From Winogradskyella haliclonae (GTDB lineage Bacteria > Bacteroidota > Bacteroidia > Flavobacteriales > Flavobacteriaceae), in NCBI RefSeq assembly GCF_014635865.1, contig NZ_BMDQ01000002.1:310001-374000 (forward strand): 64,000 nucleotides of DNA, written 5' to 3'. A program made the position numbers and the translations under genes. Numbering within the stretch: the first letter of the stretch is position 1; every line of letters starts with the position of its first letter. This document shows, piece after piece, positions 42,440 to 53,359 of this stretch. Under the pieces are notes generated by a model. It saw nothing but the letters and a program-made list of their open reading frames with translations. It was not told the origin of the DNA and did not search any database.

Positions 42440-43810
42440 AGCAAAGATATTTCCTAACAAATCATCAGTAGTAATCTCGCCCGTGATTTCACCAAAATGA
42501 AATAGTGATTGACGGATATCAATAGCCATTAGGTCTCCTGAAAGTCCCATTTCTAGACCAGACTTCACTTTATTAATTTCTTCAAAAGCCTTTAAAAGTG
42601 AGTCGTAATGACGAGTGTTTGTAACTATTGTTTCATTATTACGAAGTGCACCAGTATTTACAAATCCTGTCAATTTATCTTTTAGTGATTCTACTCCAAC
42701 TCCAGTTTTTGCTGAAAGCAAATGAAGGTTTATAAATTGAGATTGTAGTTTACCTAGTTCATCATTGGTTATCTTATCAATTTTATTTGCAATAATTACT
42801 AATGGTTTTTGAGGAAAACGATTCTTTATTTTTTCGATTTCAACCTTCAAGCGTTGACTTTCAGTTTTAAACTCCTCAGCAGAAAACAACAGAACAACCA
42901 CCTGAGCTTGCTCCATTTTCTCAAAAGTTTTTTTGATACCAATACTTTCTACAATATCTTCGGTTTCACGTATACCAGCAGTATCTATAAATCTAAAGCC
43001 AATACCTCCAATAGAGATTTCGTCTTCAATAGCATCTCGTGTTGTTCCTGCTATATCACTAACTATAGCACGCTCTTCATTTAAAAGTGCGTTAAGCAAA
43101 GTAGATTTACCAACATTAGGCTCGCCTACTATAGCGACAGGTATTCCATTTTTAATGACGTTACCAACTGCAAAACTATCTATGAGTCGTTTTAATACAA
43201 ATGAGATTCTATCTATGAGTTCTTTAAACTCTGATCTATCCGCAAACTCTACATCTTCTTCAGCAAAATCTAATTCTAATTCAATCAAAGATGCAAAATT
43301 CATTAACTCTTCTCGAAGCTTAGCTATTTCTGAAGAGAAACCGCCTCGCATTTGTTGCATTGCAATTTGATGCGAGGCAGCATTATCACTAGCTATTAAA
43401 TCAGCTACTGCTTCAGCCTGACTTAAATCTAACTTACCATTTAAAAAAGCTCTTAGAGTAAACTCACCTGCATTAGCCATACGACAGCCAGTTCTTAGAA
43501 ATAATTGAATAATTTCTTGTTGTATATATTGGGAACCGTGGCAAGAAATTTCAACAACACTTTCTCCTGTATATGAATTTGGATTCTTAAATATTGAAAC
43601 CAAAACTTCGTCAATCTCTCGAGTTCCATCTATGATATGACCAAGATGTATCGTATGAGACTTTTGATTAATTAAAGATTTGTTATCCTTTACAGACCTA
43701 AAATGCTTGTCAATATAAGTTATAGCATCTTTACCCGAAAGTCTTATCACAGCAATGGCACCACTTCCAGAAGCTGTGGCTAAAGCTACAATTGTATCAT
43801 TATTAATCAT
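42419..43810 (-). CDS. mnmE: tRNA uridine-5-carboxymethylaminomethyl modification GTPase
   Basis: The 463-residue length is standard. The N-terminal folate-binding domain (ATASGSGAIAVIRLSG), helical domain with embedded G domain (GEPNVGKST at residues 229-237, DTAGIRET, NKID), and the invariant C-terminal FCIGK are all present. It modifies wobble uridines with MnmG. The gene's 3' end faces the accessory region and is itself a known integration target for genomic islands. The final Cys of FCIGK is a conserved catalytic residue, so any insertion must rebuild this end, as seen at the present site. Confidence 0.97.
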   Translation of the reverse strand: MINNDTIVALATASGSGAIAVIRLSGKDAITYIDKHFRSVKDNKSLINQKSHTIHLGHIIDGTREIDEVLVSIFKNPNSYTGESVVEISCHGSQYIQQEIIQLFLRTGCRMANAGEFTLRAFLNGKLDLSQAEAVADLIASDNAASHQIAMQQMRGGFSSEIAKLREELMNFASLIELELDFAEEDVEFADRSEFKELIDRISFVLKRLIDSFAVGNVIKNGIPVAIVGEPNVGKSTLLNALLNEERAIVSDIAGTTRDAIEDEISIGGIGFRFIDTAGIRETEDIVESIGIKKTFEKMEQAQVVVLLFSAEEFKTESQRLKVEIEKIKNRFPQKPLVIIANKIDKITNDELGKLQSQFINLHLLSAKTGVGVESLKDKLTGFVNTGALRNNETIVTNTRHYDSLLKAFEEINKVKSGLEMGLSGDLMAIDIRQSLFHFGEITGEITTDDLLGNIFANFCIGK

Positions 43811-43826
43811 GTAGTTTTCTTTAAGA

Positions 43827-43834
43827 CAAAAATA
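43827..43834 (-). promoter_or_regulatory. Candidate -7 promoter element for mnmE
   Basis: The minus strand reads TATTTTTG, matching TAnnTTTG, 17 bp before the mnmE ATG. No -33 TTG at proper spacing was found. Confidence 0.35.
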
Positions 43835-43897
43835 ATGCTTTTACTTTTTTAAGATATAATTTACATTAGTATATATAATCTCTTAAAGCTAACTTTT

Positions 43898-43905
43898 TAT
43901 ATTTG
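43898..43905 (+). promoter_or_regulatory. Candidate -7 promoter element for the DUF4369-TlpA gene
   Basis: TATATTTG is an exact TAnnTTTG match, 22 bp before the ATG at 43928. The -33 element is not obvious. Confidence 0.4.
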
Positions 43906-43927
43906 TGGAAGAATTAAAAAATGAATT

Positions 43928-45079
43928 ATGAAAAAATTGATTTGCATCGCTTTTTTAAGTTTATGCGTTTTTGGTTGTAAAAAAGAACAGCGAACTGACT
44001 ATGTTATTAATGGAAAAGCAAAAGGACTCTATAATGGCATTAGAGTTTATTTGAATACAATGGATGAACGTGGAAGAATAACCGCAATAGATACTGCTAT
44101 TGTCATGAACGAGACTTTTACTCTAGATGGTACTGTGGAATACCCCTCTTTACATTACATTACAGTAAATGGAGTAAACGGTCGTCTCCCTGTAATTATA
44201 GAAAATGCTGTATTAGAACTTAATATCAATCAAGAAAAATTTTCAAATTCAAAATTAAAAGGTTCTAAGGAAAATGATATCTATTCTGAGTTCGGTTTTA
44301 AAGTGAGTGAATTAAGAAAGAAACTTGTTGACGCTAAAAAAAAATATAATCAATCATTCATTTTAAATGATACATTAAATCTAAGTAATGACAAACAGTT
44401 CTTAGAAAATCTCGAAAAAGAATTTAATGATTTTCCTTATGCTCATATAGAAAAAAATAAAGAAAAATATTCTTCTCTTACTATACTTAGCGCACAATTA
44501 AATTCTAGAAATCTAGACACTGAGAAATTTATCTCTACATATAATAACCTTGATGAAAATATTAAAACTACATCCGAAGGTAGAAAAATTGGAGAAATAA
44601 TAAACAGTATAAAAGAAAAACTTAAATCTGAAAAATCTACAACGATAGGCGCTATTGCTCCTGAATTTTCTGCGCCTAATCCTGAAGGAAAAATTGTAGC
44701 ATTAAGTGATGTTGTTTCTAAAGGAAAAATTACGATTATAGATTTTTGGGCTGCTTGGTGTGGGCCTTGTAGAAGAGAAAATCCAAATGTTGTCAAAGTA
44801 TATAATAAGTATCACGATAAAGGCTTAGAAATTATTGGTGTTGGATTAGATGGTAGACGTGGGCAACAGAATCCAAAGGAAGCATGGATAAAAGCTATAA
44901 AGGATGATAATCTAACTTGGCATCAAGTATCTAACTTAAAATACTTTGACCAAATTGCAAGACGTTATAATGTAGGCTCTATTCCGTCAATGTTTGTATT
45001 AGATAATGAAGGTAAAATTGTTGCTAAGAATTTAAGAGGCTTGGCTTTGGAGAATAAAATTGCCGAATTATTAAACTAA
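43928..45079 (+). CDS. DUF4369-TlpA thioredoxin-like lipoprotein
   Basis: The 383-residue lipoprotein (lipobox FGC) starts with a DUF4369 domain (about 25-120: DYVINGKAKGLYNGIRVYL), then a helical linker, and a TlpA-type thioredoxin domain from about residue 245 (IAPEFSAPNPEGK). The active site is WCGPC in FWAAWCGPCRRENP, with the cis-Pro in VGSIPSMFVLD. It is a periplasmic or surface thiol-disulfide oxidoreductase, probably reducing substrates. It is divergent from mnmE and ends in a strong shared terminator. Confidence 0.9.
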   Translation: MKKLICIAFLSLCVFGCKKEQRTDYVINGKAKGLYNGIRVYLNTMDERGRITAIDTAIVMNETFTLDGTVEYPSLHYITVNGVNGRLPVIIENAVLELNINQEKFSNSKLKGSKENDIYSEFGFKVSELRKKLVDAKKKYNQSFILNDTLNLSNDKQFLENLEKEFNDFPYAHIEKNKEKYSSLTILSAQLNSRNLDTEKFISTYNNLDENIKTTSEGRKIGEIINSIKEKLKSEKSTTIGAIAPEFSAPNPEGKIVALSDVVSKGKITIIDFWAAWCGPCRRENPNVVKVYNKYHDKGLEIIGVGLDGRRGQQNPKEAWIKAIKDDNLTWHQVSNLKYFDQIARRYNVGSIPSMFVLDNEGKIVAKNLRGLALENKIAELLN

Positions 45080-45094
45080 CTAGTAATTAATCAT

Positions 45095-45124
45095 AAAAAA
45101 GCCAGCTATCTAGCTGGTTTTTTA
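45095..45124. terminator. Bidirectional terminator between the TlpA and 7TM-HD genes
   Basis: A stem AGCCAGCTA / TAGCTGGTT-like (one wobble) with a 2-base loop is flanked by six A residues on the left and T residues on the right. The right arm reaches the stop codon of the 45122 gene, so it serves both convergent genes. Confidence 0.82.
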
Positions 45125-47173
45125 TTCTGGATATTCAATCCGTAAATGATATATATTTGCCAGTTTTAATTTAAGTACACGCTTTATAGATTCTATATCT
45201 TTAAAGGTAATATCTGCATTTAAAAACTGTCCCATTTCTACTTGTTTATTAATAATATTCTCAACAAACTCATTAATTTTTGTACTCGTAGGAGACTTAA
45301 GACTCTTAGAAGCAGCCTCTACACTATCACACATCATTAATATAGCTGTTTCTCTACTGAAAGGTTTTGGACCAGGATAAGAGAAATCCTCTTCTTTAGC
45401 AAACTCATTGACCGCCAATTCCGTTTTATAAAAATAGTAAACCATACTTGTTCCATGATGCGTCCTTATAAAATCTATAACGCGATCAGGTAAATTATTC
45501 TTTTTAGCAATCTCTATACCATTTATAACATGATCGATTATTACCGAAGCACTTTCTTTTGAAGACAATTCATCATGTGGATTGATACCTGTAGATTGAT
45601 TTTCTGTAAAAAATGTAGGGTTTTTCATTTTACCAATATCATGATATAAAGCGCCTACTCTAGCTAGCATAGCATTTGCACCAATTTCATTTGCCGAAGC
45701 TTCTGCCAAATTTGCAACATTCAATGAATGATGAAATGTACCTGGTGCTTTATTTGATAATTCCTTTAATAATTTAGTATTAGTATCTGATAGCTCTAAT
45801 AATGACACGTCTGACACCAAACCAAATAATTTTTCATAGATATATATTAGTGGTTGTACAAAAAGTGTCGCCAAACCTCCAAGAATAAAAAGACCAAATG
45901 TTTCCCATTTTATATTAGAAATTTGCCCTTCATGAATGACAAAAAAAGCAAAGTATGCGATGATATATATTAAGGTGATTTGTCCAACTGAAATAAAAAG
46001 ATTAGCTCTTTTATATAATTCTGAAACTGTTAGAATAGTAACTATACCTGCAATTATTTGCAAAAACATATACTCGTAACTATTTGGTACAATAAAACCT
46101 AACAGCAATACTGTAAGAACGTGCGCAAAAAGACCCAATCTAGCATCGAAAAATGCCTTAAGAACTAAAGGCAAAATACATAATGGCACAACATACAGAT
46201 ACTGCGAATTATAATTGGTAACAATAGTTGTTAGCACAACCATTACAACAATATTAAAGAAGATAAAAGTGACCTTAGTATTATTAAGAAACACATCAGA
46301 TCGGTATTTCCTAAGAAAGAGTAATAACATTAAAAGTGCTAAGGCAACTAATAATGTATACGCCATAATTACCCAATTATAATTACTAGAACTCCAAACT
46401 TGAGACTCATATTCTGACTTTAAAGAATCAAGAATATTAAACTGATTATCCTCAACAACTTGCCCTTTAGAAATTATTAAAGTGCCTTCAGAAACTAAAC
46501 CTCTTGTAGGCGATATTGTAGACAGTCTCTCTTCCAATACTTTATCTGTTAGAGATTTATTGAAACCTACATTTGGCTCTATAATATTAAAAAACAAGGA
46601 CACAAAATCACTCTCATATTCTTGAAGATTATTTTGTCTTAATACCCCTTGTAGATATGGTCGAATATCTGTTTGAGCAAATAAATCTTTAAATTGAATC
46701 TTACTCTTCTGTTTATTATTTTCAATGAGTATAATCTGACGATTTTCATCATAATTATAAACAGAATTTAAAACCCCATATTTATAAATATCTTCTAAAG
46801 CTTTTTGTCCTTGATTATATAAAACTAATCTGTTTTCAAAACCAGTAATAGAATCTTCAAAAATGGTATTAAACTCTTCAAGATATCTATTAATAGCTGA
46901 TGTCTTTATTTTTAAATCAACTTCAAAATACAGTTCGTTATTATCCGTAATTCGTTTTACTTCTTCATCACTTTGAGCTTTAGATTTTTTTATAGCAAAA
47001 TCAAAAGGCGCATACAAATTTTCAGATTGCCAAGGCTTTCCTTTTTCAAAAGAATACCTAAACTTTCCAGTTTTGGGGAATAGGTAAACAATAAAAAAAG
47101 TTGTCCCTAGTAAAAGAAGCAGCTTATATATTAGCGCATGGTTGCGGTACCATTTATTTACAAGTTCATTCAT
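45122..47173 (-). CDS. 7TM-HD domain phosphodiesterase, PgpH-like
   Basis: The 683-residue protein has one N-terminal helix, an extracytoplasmic domain (about 45-265, SFEKGKPWQSENLYAPFDF), seven helices (about 270-455) and a cytoplasmic HD domain with GALYHDIGKMKNP and later IRTHHGTSMVYYF. This is the 7TMR-HDED / PgpH layout; characterised PgpH proteins hydrolyse cyclic di-AMP. Its own transcription is opposite to the thiolase. No domain is missing. Confidence 0.9.
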   Translation of the reverse strand: MNELVNKWYRNHALIYKLLLLLGTTFFIVYLFPKTGKFRYSFEKGKPWQSENLYAPFDFAIKKSKAQSDEEVKRITDNNELYFEVDLKIKTSAINRYLEEFNTIFEDSITGFENRLVLYNQGQKALEDIYKYGVLNSVYNYDENRQIILIENNKQKSKIQFKDLFAQTDIRPYLQGVLRQNNLQEYESDFVSLFFNIIEPNVGFNKSLTDKVLEERLSTISPTRGLVSEGTLIISKGQVVEDNQFNILDSLKSEYESQVWSSSNYNWVIMAYTLLVALALLMLLLFLRKYRSDVFLNNTKVTFIFFNIVVMVVLTTIVTNYNSQYLYVVPLCILPLVLKAFFDARLGLFAHVLTVLLLGFIVPNSYEYMFLQIIAGIVTILTVSELYKRANLFISVGQITLIYIIAYFAFFVIHEGQISNIKWETFGLFILGGLATLFVQPLIYIYEKLFGLVSDVSLLELSDTNTKLLKELSNKAPGTFHHSLNVANLAEASANEIGANAMLARVGALYHDIGKMKNPTFFTENQSTGINPHDELSSKESASVIIDHVINGIEIAKKNNLPDRVIDFIRTHHGTSMVYYFYKTELAVNEFAKEEDFSYPGPKPFSRETAILMMCDSVEAASKSLKSPTSTKINEFVENIINKQVEMGQFLNADITFKDIESIKRVLKLKLANIYHLRIEYPE

Positions 47174-47287
47174 AGGTAATCAAATGTAATAAATATATGT
47201 ATTTTGTGGTTTGTTTAAGAAAGATTTCGTTATCAAATCTCTTAAAAATCATTAAATTCGCATCAGCAAAAATCAATTTATAGTAAA

Positions 47288-48466
47288 ATGGAGAAACAAG
47301 TTGTAATAGTATCAGCCGTAAGAACCCCAATAGGTAGTTTTATGGGTGTTTTATCTACTGTTCCTGCTCCAAAATTAGGTGCAACAGCAATAAAAGGTGC
47401 TTTAGATAAAATAAATTTAAATCCCGAACTGGTAGAAGAAGTATTAATGGGTAATGTTGTCCAAGCTGGTACTGGACAAGCTCCAGCTAGACAAGCAGCC
47501 ATATATGCCGGAATACCTGACTCTGTCCCCTGTACAACTATAAATAAAGTTTGCGCATCTGGTATGAAAGCTATTATGCAAGCTGCTCAAGCTATTCAGC
47601 TTGGTGATGCAGATATCGTAGTTGCTGGCGGAATGGAGAATATGAGTTTAATACCGCATTATTATCATGCAAGAACAGCAACAAAATTTGGACCTACCAC
47701 TTTCGAAGATGGTATGCAAAAAGATGGTCTTGTTGATGCTTATGATAAAAATGCCATGGGTGTTTGTGCAGATGCATGTGCAACAGAATATGATTTCTCA
47801 AGAGAGGACCAAGATGCGTTTGCTATTCAATCTTACGAACGTTCAAAAAACGCATGGGAATCAGGAAAGTTTAATAATGAAGTTGTACCTGTTGAAGTCC
47901 CACAAAGACGAGGTGAACCAACTATTATTGACCATGATCAAGAATATACTAATGTAAAAATGGAAAAAATTCCAGCATTGCGACCAGCCTTTACAAAAGA
48001 AGGTACGGTAACTGCAGCAAATGCTTCAACAATAAATGATGGTGCAGCAGCAATGGTATTAATGAGTAAAGAAAAAGCTGAAGAATTAGGTTTAAAACCA
48101 ATTGCAACTATAAAGAGTTACGCAGACGCGGCTCAAGAGCCCAAATGGTTTACAACTGCACCTGCAAAAGCATTACCAAAAGCATTATCTAAAGCTAACT
48201 TAAGCATAGATGATGTAGATTTCTTTGAGTTTAATGAAGCCTTTTCTGTTGTTGGGCTAGCTAATATGAAAATATTAGACCTAGACGACAGTAAAGTAAA
48301 CGTTAATGGAGGTGCTGTGTCATTAGGCCATCCGCTTGGGTGTTCTGGAGCCAGAATTCTTGTAACCCTAGTAAACGTATTAGAACAAAATAATGCAAAA
48401 TATGGAGCAGCAGCAATTTGTAATGGCGGTGGTGGAGCTTCAGCATTAGTATTAGAGCGTTCTTAA
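47288..48466 (+). CDS. Acetyl-CoA C-acyltransferase (thiolase)
   Basis: The 392-residue protein is a type II thiolase: nucleophile Cys89 in [10 protein letters not shown], His in [16 protein letters not shown], and the second Cys in [17 protein letters not shown] is also diagnostic. It condenses two acetyl-CoA or cleaves acetoacetyl-CoA in fatty-acid or ketone metabolism; direction cannot be read from sequence. It is followed 9 bp later by an NlpC/P60 peptidase gene. Confidence 0.95.
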   Translation: MEKQVVIVSAVRTPIGSFMGVLSTVPAPKLGATAIKGALDKINLNPELVEEVLMGNVVQAGTGQAPARQAAIYAGIPDSVPCTTINKVCASGMKAIMQAAQAIQLGDADIVVAGGMENMSLIPHYYHARTATKFGPTTFEDGMQKDGLVDAYDKNAMGVCADACATEYDFSREDQDAFAIQSYERSKNAWESGKFNNEVVPVEVPQRRGEPTIIDHDQEYTNVKMEKIPALRPAFTKEGTVTAANASTINDGAAAMVLMSKEKAEELGLKPIATIKSYADAAQEPKWFTTAPAKALPKALSKANLSIDDVDFFEFNEAFSVVGLANMKILDLDDSKVNVNGGAVSLGHPLGCSGARILVTLVNVLEQNNAKYGAAAICNGGGGASALVLERS

Positions 48467-48475
48467 AATCTATTT

Positions 48476-49225
48476 ATGCAATACGGAATTTGTAATCTTG
48501 GAATTGTTCCAATGCGTTTTGAATCTAGCGATAAATCCGAACTTGTATCACAGGTTTTATACGGTGAAGTTTTTAAGGTTTTAGAAAAGCGTAAAAAATG
48601 GAGTAGAATTCGTATTGCGTTTGATAAATATGAAGGCTGGATAGATAATAAACAATATCTAGAGATTAATGAAGAAAATTACAAATCAATAGCTAAGAGT
48701 CAGCCAATATTATCTTCAGATTTACTAGAATATATCTCGGACAGTAACGGTAATATATATACAATTCCACTTGGGTCATCTCTTAATGGTCTAGAATTAC
48801 TAAATCATAAATTTGATGGTAATCAACTATCCAAAATACAGGATAGATCAAACCTAATTAAAACTGCATTTCTTTACCTTAACGCTCCATATTTATGGGG
48901 TGGAAAAACGCCTTTTGGCATAGACTGCTCTGGTTTTACGCAAATGGTTTATAAAATAAATGGATATAAGCTAAAACGTGATGCTTCACAACAAGCTACA
49001 CAAGGTGAAGCTTTGAGTTTTATAGAAGAAAGTGAACCTGGTGATTTAGCATTTTTCGATAATGCAGAAGGTAACATTATTCATGTTGGTATTATTATGG
49101 AAGACAATTATATTATTCATGCACATGGAAATGTAAGAATAGATCGACTCGATCATATTGGTATATACAATGTTGAAACCAATACCCATACTCATAAACT
49201 TAGGGTCATTAAAAAAGTGATATAA
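48476..49225 (+). CDS. NlpC/P60 (C40) peptidase with SH3-like domain
   Basis: The 249-residue protein has an N-terminal SH3b-like segment (about 1-60: SELVSQVLYGEVFKVLEKRK) and a C-terminal NlpC/P60 domain with the catalytic Cys in PFGIDCSGFTQMVYK, the His in IIHVGIIMEDN and a polar residue in IIHAHGN. No signal peptide is visible, so it may be cytoplasmic or exported by another route. Such enzymes cut gamma-D-glutamyl bonds in peptidoglycan peptides. It follows the thiolase gene by 9 bp. Confidence 0.9.
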   Translation: MQYGICNLGIVPMRFESSDKSELVSQVLYGEVFKVLEKRKKWSRIRIAFDKYEGWIDNKQYLEINEENYKSIAKSQPILSSDLLEYISDSNGNIYTIPLGSSLNGLELLNHKFDGNQLSKIQDRSNLIKTAFLYLNAPYLWGGKTPFGIDCSGFTQMVYKINGYKLKRDASQQATQGEALSFIEESEPGDLAFFDNAEGNIIHVGIIMEDNYIIHAHGNVRIDRLDHIGIYNVETNTHTHKLRVIKKVI

Positions 49226-49256
49226 AAAAAGCGACCTTATTTAGGTCGCTTTTTTT
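49224..49256. terminator. Terminator after the NlpC/P60 gene
   Basis: The stem GCGACCT / AGGTCGC with loop TATTT is preceded by seven A residues and followed by seven T residues, so it can act in both directions. It ends the thiolase-NlpC unit and faces the TPR gene. Confidence 0.88.
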
Positions 49257-49270
49257 ATAAAGTAATATTT

Positions 49271-50545
49271 TTAATTACCAGCTTCCATTTCAGCAATTTT
49301 TTCTTTCATTTCTTTATATTTATCGGTCATAAATGCCCCACTATATAAATCTCTTAAGTACTTTCCTGTGTCTAATTGAGGGTTTAATTCAAATGCTTTT
49401 TCAATATAAGGAATAGCTTTTTTATATAGTTCTAAACGATCGGACCTTAACTTATCATAACGAGCATTGTCAGCAGAAGAATTACCCAAGCTGTTCATTT
49501 CTTCAACAATCTGAACATCAGGCTCTAAAATTAAAGAACCCATATTAAGGTATGCATCAGACATTTTAGGGTTGACCTTTATAGCATCTTCAAAATACTT
49601 TTTTGCCATTTCATACTCAGAAATTTCCATAGCAAATATACCAAAGTTCATTAGGTTAGTAGCATCACCAGCAATCAAACTACTAGCACTATTTAGAAGA
49701 GGCTTTATTTTATCTTTTTGACCTGATGCTAAATATGCTTTAGCCTCCGCAATAACCAATTGAGTATCATCAGGATTATATTCTTTTGCCTTAGCAATGA
49801 GCTCTAATGCTCTATCCGTTTTATTTTGACTTGAATAAATTAGAGCCATATAGCGTAATATTTCTCCTTGTTTTGAAGGCAGCTTTTTTTCTTTTGGTGC
49901 AATATAACTCTTGGATTTTACGGATGCATCTCTTAATTGTTTACTATTAAAAATTTCCTCTTGGCCAGTCTCTTTATTGGTAGCAACATACTGAACAACA
50001 GTTCCTTGATAATTCATACTCTGCAACTGCTCATAAAATTCCAATGATTTATCATACTTTTGTGCGTTTAAATAAGAAGATGCGGCAGCATATAAGAACA
50101 ATGTATCCTTTTTGGATAAAGTATAAGCCTTATAAAACTTATCACCTGCTTGTTCACTTTTTCCATTTTGAACTGCTTTATATGCAGATTGTACAATAGA
50201 TTCAAATATTTGATTTTTTATAACTAAAGCTTCTTTTAAAAATTTTGATTTTTTGGTTGTTTCATTTAAGGAAACTAAATCTTCTACTGCTTTTAATGCT
50301 ACATCTATATCTGAGCTCGATATAGCACCATTTGAATAAAGAGTTTTAGCTTTTAAAAAATAAAACTTATCCTTAGTCTTATCATCCATATTCCCTAGTA
50401 AAGATTCTGCAGCTTTAACACTAGATTTTGCTGTTGCAAAATTATTACTCTTTAACGCTTTCTCGATAGCCTTAATCTCGTTCTTTTGAGCAAACGACAT
50501 CGAGCCAATTACAAGTGCGCAAATTAAAGTTATTAGTTTTTTCAT
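49271..50545 (-). CDS. Secreted tetratricopeptide repeat protein
   Basis: The 424-residue protein has a signal peptide (ends near SFAQ). It contains many TPR-like helices, including LFLYAAASSYLNAQKYDKSL, EILRYMALIYSSQNKTDRAL, EYNPDDTQLVIAEAKAYLAS, MNFGIFAMEISEYEMAKKYF and KMSDAYLNMGSLI. It is a periplasmic scaffold-type protein without enzymatic motifs. It lies 26 bp after gyrA on the same strand, an arrangement I regard as a shared operon. Confidence 0.87.
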   Translation of the reverse strand: MKKLITLICALVIGSMSFAQKNEIKAIEKALKSNNFATAKSSVKAAESLLGNMDDKTKDKFYFLKAKTLYSNGAISSSDIDVALKAVEDLVSLNETTKKSKFLKEALVIKNQIFESIVQSAYKAVQNGKSEQAGDKFYKAYTLSKKDTLFLYAAASSYLNAQKYDKSLEFYEQLQSMNYQGTVVQYVATNKETGQEEIFNSKQLRDASVKSKSYIAPKEKKLPSKQGEILRYMALIYSSQNKTDRALELIAKAKEYNPDDTQLVIAEAKAYLASGQKDKIKPLLNSASSLIAGDATNLMNFGIFAMEISEYEMAKKYFEDAIKVNPKMSDAYLNMGSLILEPDVQIVEEMNSLGNSSADNARYDKLRSDRLELYKKAIPYIEKAFELNPQLDTGKYLRDLYSGAFMTDKYKEMKEKIAEMEAGN

Positions 50546-50571
50546 TTTTAATCTATTAATTTTAGTTATTC

Positions 50572-53100
50572 TTAGTTTTCTGTTTCATTGTTATCAATAG
50601 CCGTGCCACCTTCATCTGCAGACTCATTTTCAAGACTTTGGCCTTCTAATTCTTCTTCATCTTCATCTTTCATAACCTTAGCCACAGCGGCAATAGAATC
50701 GCTTCCTTTTAGGTTAATTAATTTAACCCCTTGTGTTGCTCTTCCCATAACTCTTAAATCAGATACCGTCATTCTAATTGCTATACCAGATTTATTGATA
50801 ATCATTAAATCATCTTCATCTGTAACATTCTTGATAGCTACTAAGTTACCTGTTTTTTCGGTAATAGAGATAGTTTTCACTCCTTTTCCACCTCTATTTG
50901 TAATCCTATAGTCTTCTAAACTTGAACGTTTACCGTAACCATTCTCGGAAACCACAAGTATATTACTATCCATATCATTAACTGCAATCATACCTACAAC
51001 TTGATCCTTATCATTTTGAAGCCTTATACCTCTTACTCCTGAAGCATTACGTCCCATAGGTCGAGTTTTTGCTTCTTCAAAACGAATGGCTTTACCAGAA
51101 CGTAAAGCTAGCATTACTTGACTTTCGCCAGTCGTTAACTTAGCTTCAAGCAACTCATCGTTCTCTTTAATTGTAATAGCATTAATACCATTTGTTCTAG
51201 GTCGTGAGTATTGCTCAAGAGATGTTTTCTTTACTTGACCATTCTTCGTCGCCATGATAACATAATGACTATTAATATAATCTTCGTCTTTAAGGTCTTG
51301 CGTACAAATAAAAGCCATTACCTTATCATCTTGTTCAATATTAATAAGGTTTTGGATGGCTCTACCTTTAGATGTTTTACTTCCTTCAGGAATTTCATAA
51401 ACACGCATCCAAAAACATTTTCCTTTTTGTGTAAAGAATAACATGTATTGATGGTTTGTGCCAACAAATAAATGTTCTAAGAAATCCTCATTACGAGTGG
51501 TAGATGCTTTCTGACCAACTCCACCTCTATTTTGTGTTTTATATTCGGTTAACGATGTACGCTTGATATAGCCTGCATGAGAAATAGTAATTACCACTTT
51601 CTCATCCGGAATCATATCTTCGATACTTAAATCTCCGCCAGCATATTCAATTAAAGAACGGCGATCATCGCCATATTTAGATTGTACTTCTAATAATTCT
51701 TCCTTAATTATATCCATACGACGCTCTTTCTTGTCTAAGATATCTTTAAGGTCTTCTATTGTTTTCATTAAAGCATCATACTCTGCTCTAAGCTTATCTT
51801 GTTCAAGACCAGTCAACTGACGCAAACGCATCTCTACAATAGCTTTTGCCTGTATTTCAGTTAGTTCGAAACGCTCAATTAATTTAGCTCTAGCTTCATC
51901 GGCATTTGCACTAGCTCGAATAAGTGCAATTACTTCATCAATATTATCTGAAGCTATTATTAATCCTTCGAGTATATGTGCACGTTCTTCTGCTTTATTT
52001 AATTCATACTTAGTACGACGAACGACAACTTCATGTCTATGCTCAACAAAATGGTGAATTAAATCTTTAAGGTTTAACATTTCTGGTCGGCCATTAACCA
52101 ACGCAATATTATTTACACTAAAAGAAGATTGCAGTGCAGTATACTTATAGAGTTTGTTTAAGACAATGTTAGGAATTGCATCACGTTTTAATACATAAAC
52201 AATTCGCATTCCATTTCTATCAGATTCATCACGAATAGTAGAGATGCCATCAATCTTCTTATCGTTAACTAAATCAGCTGTTTTCTTAATCATATCAGCT
52301 TTATTTACCTGATACGGAATCTCGTTAACAATAATGCACTCTCTACCGTTAACTTCTTCGATATTAGCTTTACCTCTTAAAACTACACGACCACGACCAG
52401 TATGAAAAGCTTCCTTAACGCCATCATAACCATAAATTGTACCTCCTGTAGGAAAATCTGGTGCTTTGATGTGCTGCATTAACTCATCAATTTCAATATC
52501 GTTATTCTCGATATAAGCAACTGTACCATTGACAACTTCTGTTAAGTTATGAGGAGGCATATTAGTTGCCATCCCTACTGCAATACCTGATGCCCCATTT
52601 ACTAAAAGTCCAGGAATACGCGTTGGTAATACTGTTGGTTCTTTTAAAGTGTCATCAAAATTTAATTTATGGTCTACAGTATCTTTATCAATATCTGCCA
52701 ACATGTCTTCAGAAATCTTGCGCATACGCGCTTCTGTATAACGCATTGCAGCAGGACTATCGCCATCAATAGAACCAAAATTTCCTTGACCATCAATCAG
52801 CATATATCTTAGACTCCACTCTTGTGCCATACGAACCATAGTATCATATACTGAGGTATCACCATGTGGGTGATACTTACCTAATACTTCACCTACAATT
52901 CTTGCAGATTTCTTATGTGCTGTATTTGCTCTAACTCCTAGTTCATGCATACCGTAAAGAACACGTCTATGCACAGGTTTTAATCCATCCCTCACGTCTG
53001 GTAATGCACGTGACACTATGACCGACATCGAATAATCGATGTATGCCGATTTCATTTCATCTTCAATGTTAATAGGGATTAATTTTTCGCCTTCTGCCAT
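50572..53100 (-). CDS. gyrA: DNA gyrase subunit A
   Basis: The 842-residue protein has the breakage-reunion domain with catalytic Tyr121 in AMRYTEARM and the quinolone-determining loop [13 protein letters not shown], where Thr82 and Asp86 correspond to E. coli Ser83 and Asp87; Thr at this place is the normal state in several flavobacteria. The C-terminal beta-pinwheel contains a GyrA-box-like sequence QNRGGVGQK. The acidic C-terminal tail ([20 protein letters not shown]) is usual. It supercoils DNA together with GyrB, which is not in this window. Confidence 0.97.
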   Translation of the reverse strand: MAEGEKLIPINIEDEMKSAYIDYSMSVIVSRALPDVRDGLKPVHRRVLYGMHELGVRANTAHKKSARIVGEVLGKYHPHGDTSVYDTMVRMAQEWSLRYMLIDGQGNFGSIDGDSPAAMRYTEARMRKISEDMLADIDKDTVDHKLNFDDTLKEPTVLPTRIPGLLVNGASGIAVGMATNMPPHNLTEVVNGTVAYIENNDIEIDELMQHIKAPDFPTGGTIYGYDGVKEAFHTGRGRVVLRGKANIEEVNGRECIIVNEIPYQVNKADMIKKTADLVNDKKIDGISTIRDESDRNGMRIVYVLKRDAIPNIVLNKLYKYTALQSSFSVNNIALVNGRPEMLNLKDLIHHFVEHRHEVVVRRTKYELNKAEERAHILEGLIIASDNIDEVIALIRASANADEARAKLIERFELTEIQAKAIVEMRLRQLTGLEQDKLRAEYDALMKTIEDLKDILDKKERRMDIIKEELLEVQSKYGDDRRSLIEYAGGDLSIEDMIPDEKVVITISHAGYIKRTSLTEYKTQNRGGVGQKASTTRNEDFLEHLFVGTNHQYMLFFTQKGKCFWMRVYEIPEGSKTSKGRAIQNLINIEQDDKVMAFICTQDLKDEDYINSHYVIMATKNGQVKKTSLEQYSRPRTNGINAITIKENDELLEAKLTTGESQVMLALRSGKAIRFEEAKTRPMGRNASGVRGIRLQNDKDQVVGMIAVNDMDSNILVVSENGYGKRSSLEDYRITNRGGKGVKTISITEKTGNLVAIKNVTDEDDLMIINKSGIAIRMTVSDLRVMGRATQGVKLINLKGSDSIAAVAKVMKDEDEEELEGQSLENESADEGGTAIDNNETEN

Positions 53101-53359
53101 ATTATATATGTTAATTTATTTACTTAATTTTCATAACGTGCTAATATAAGTATTTTGTTAGGTTTAGGCCTGTTTTTACGACTTACATTTAGGGGTTTTT
53201 ATTAACAATTTTTAACGGTATTTTCGTTGATAACTATATAGTTCAATATTTTGATTTATAAACCTTTTTTAGTCTATTCGTTAATTTCATATTAATAAGG
53301 AATGGTTTTTGCCTTATTCATATTGAATTTATTATTTTTAATGCAGAACGATTTTTAAT

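Noticed and set aside
42933-43370. 145-codon plus-strand frame inside mnmE
   Set aside because: It is antisense to the conserved G domain of MnmE.
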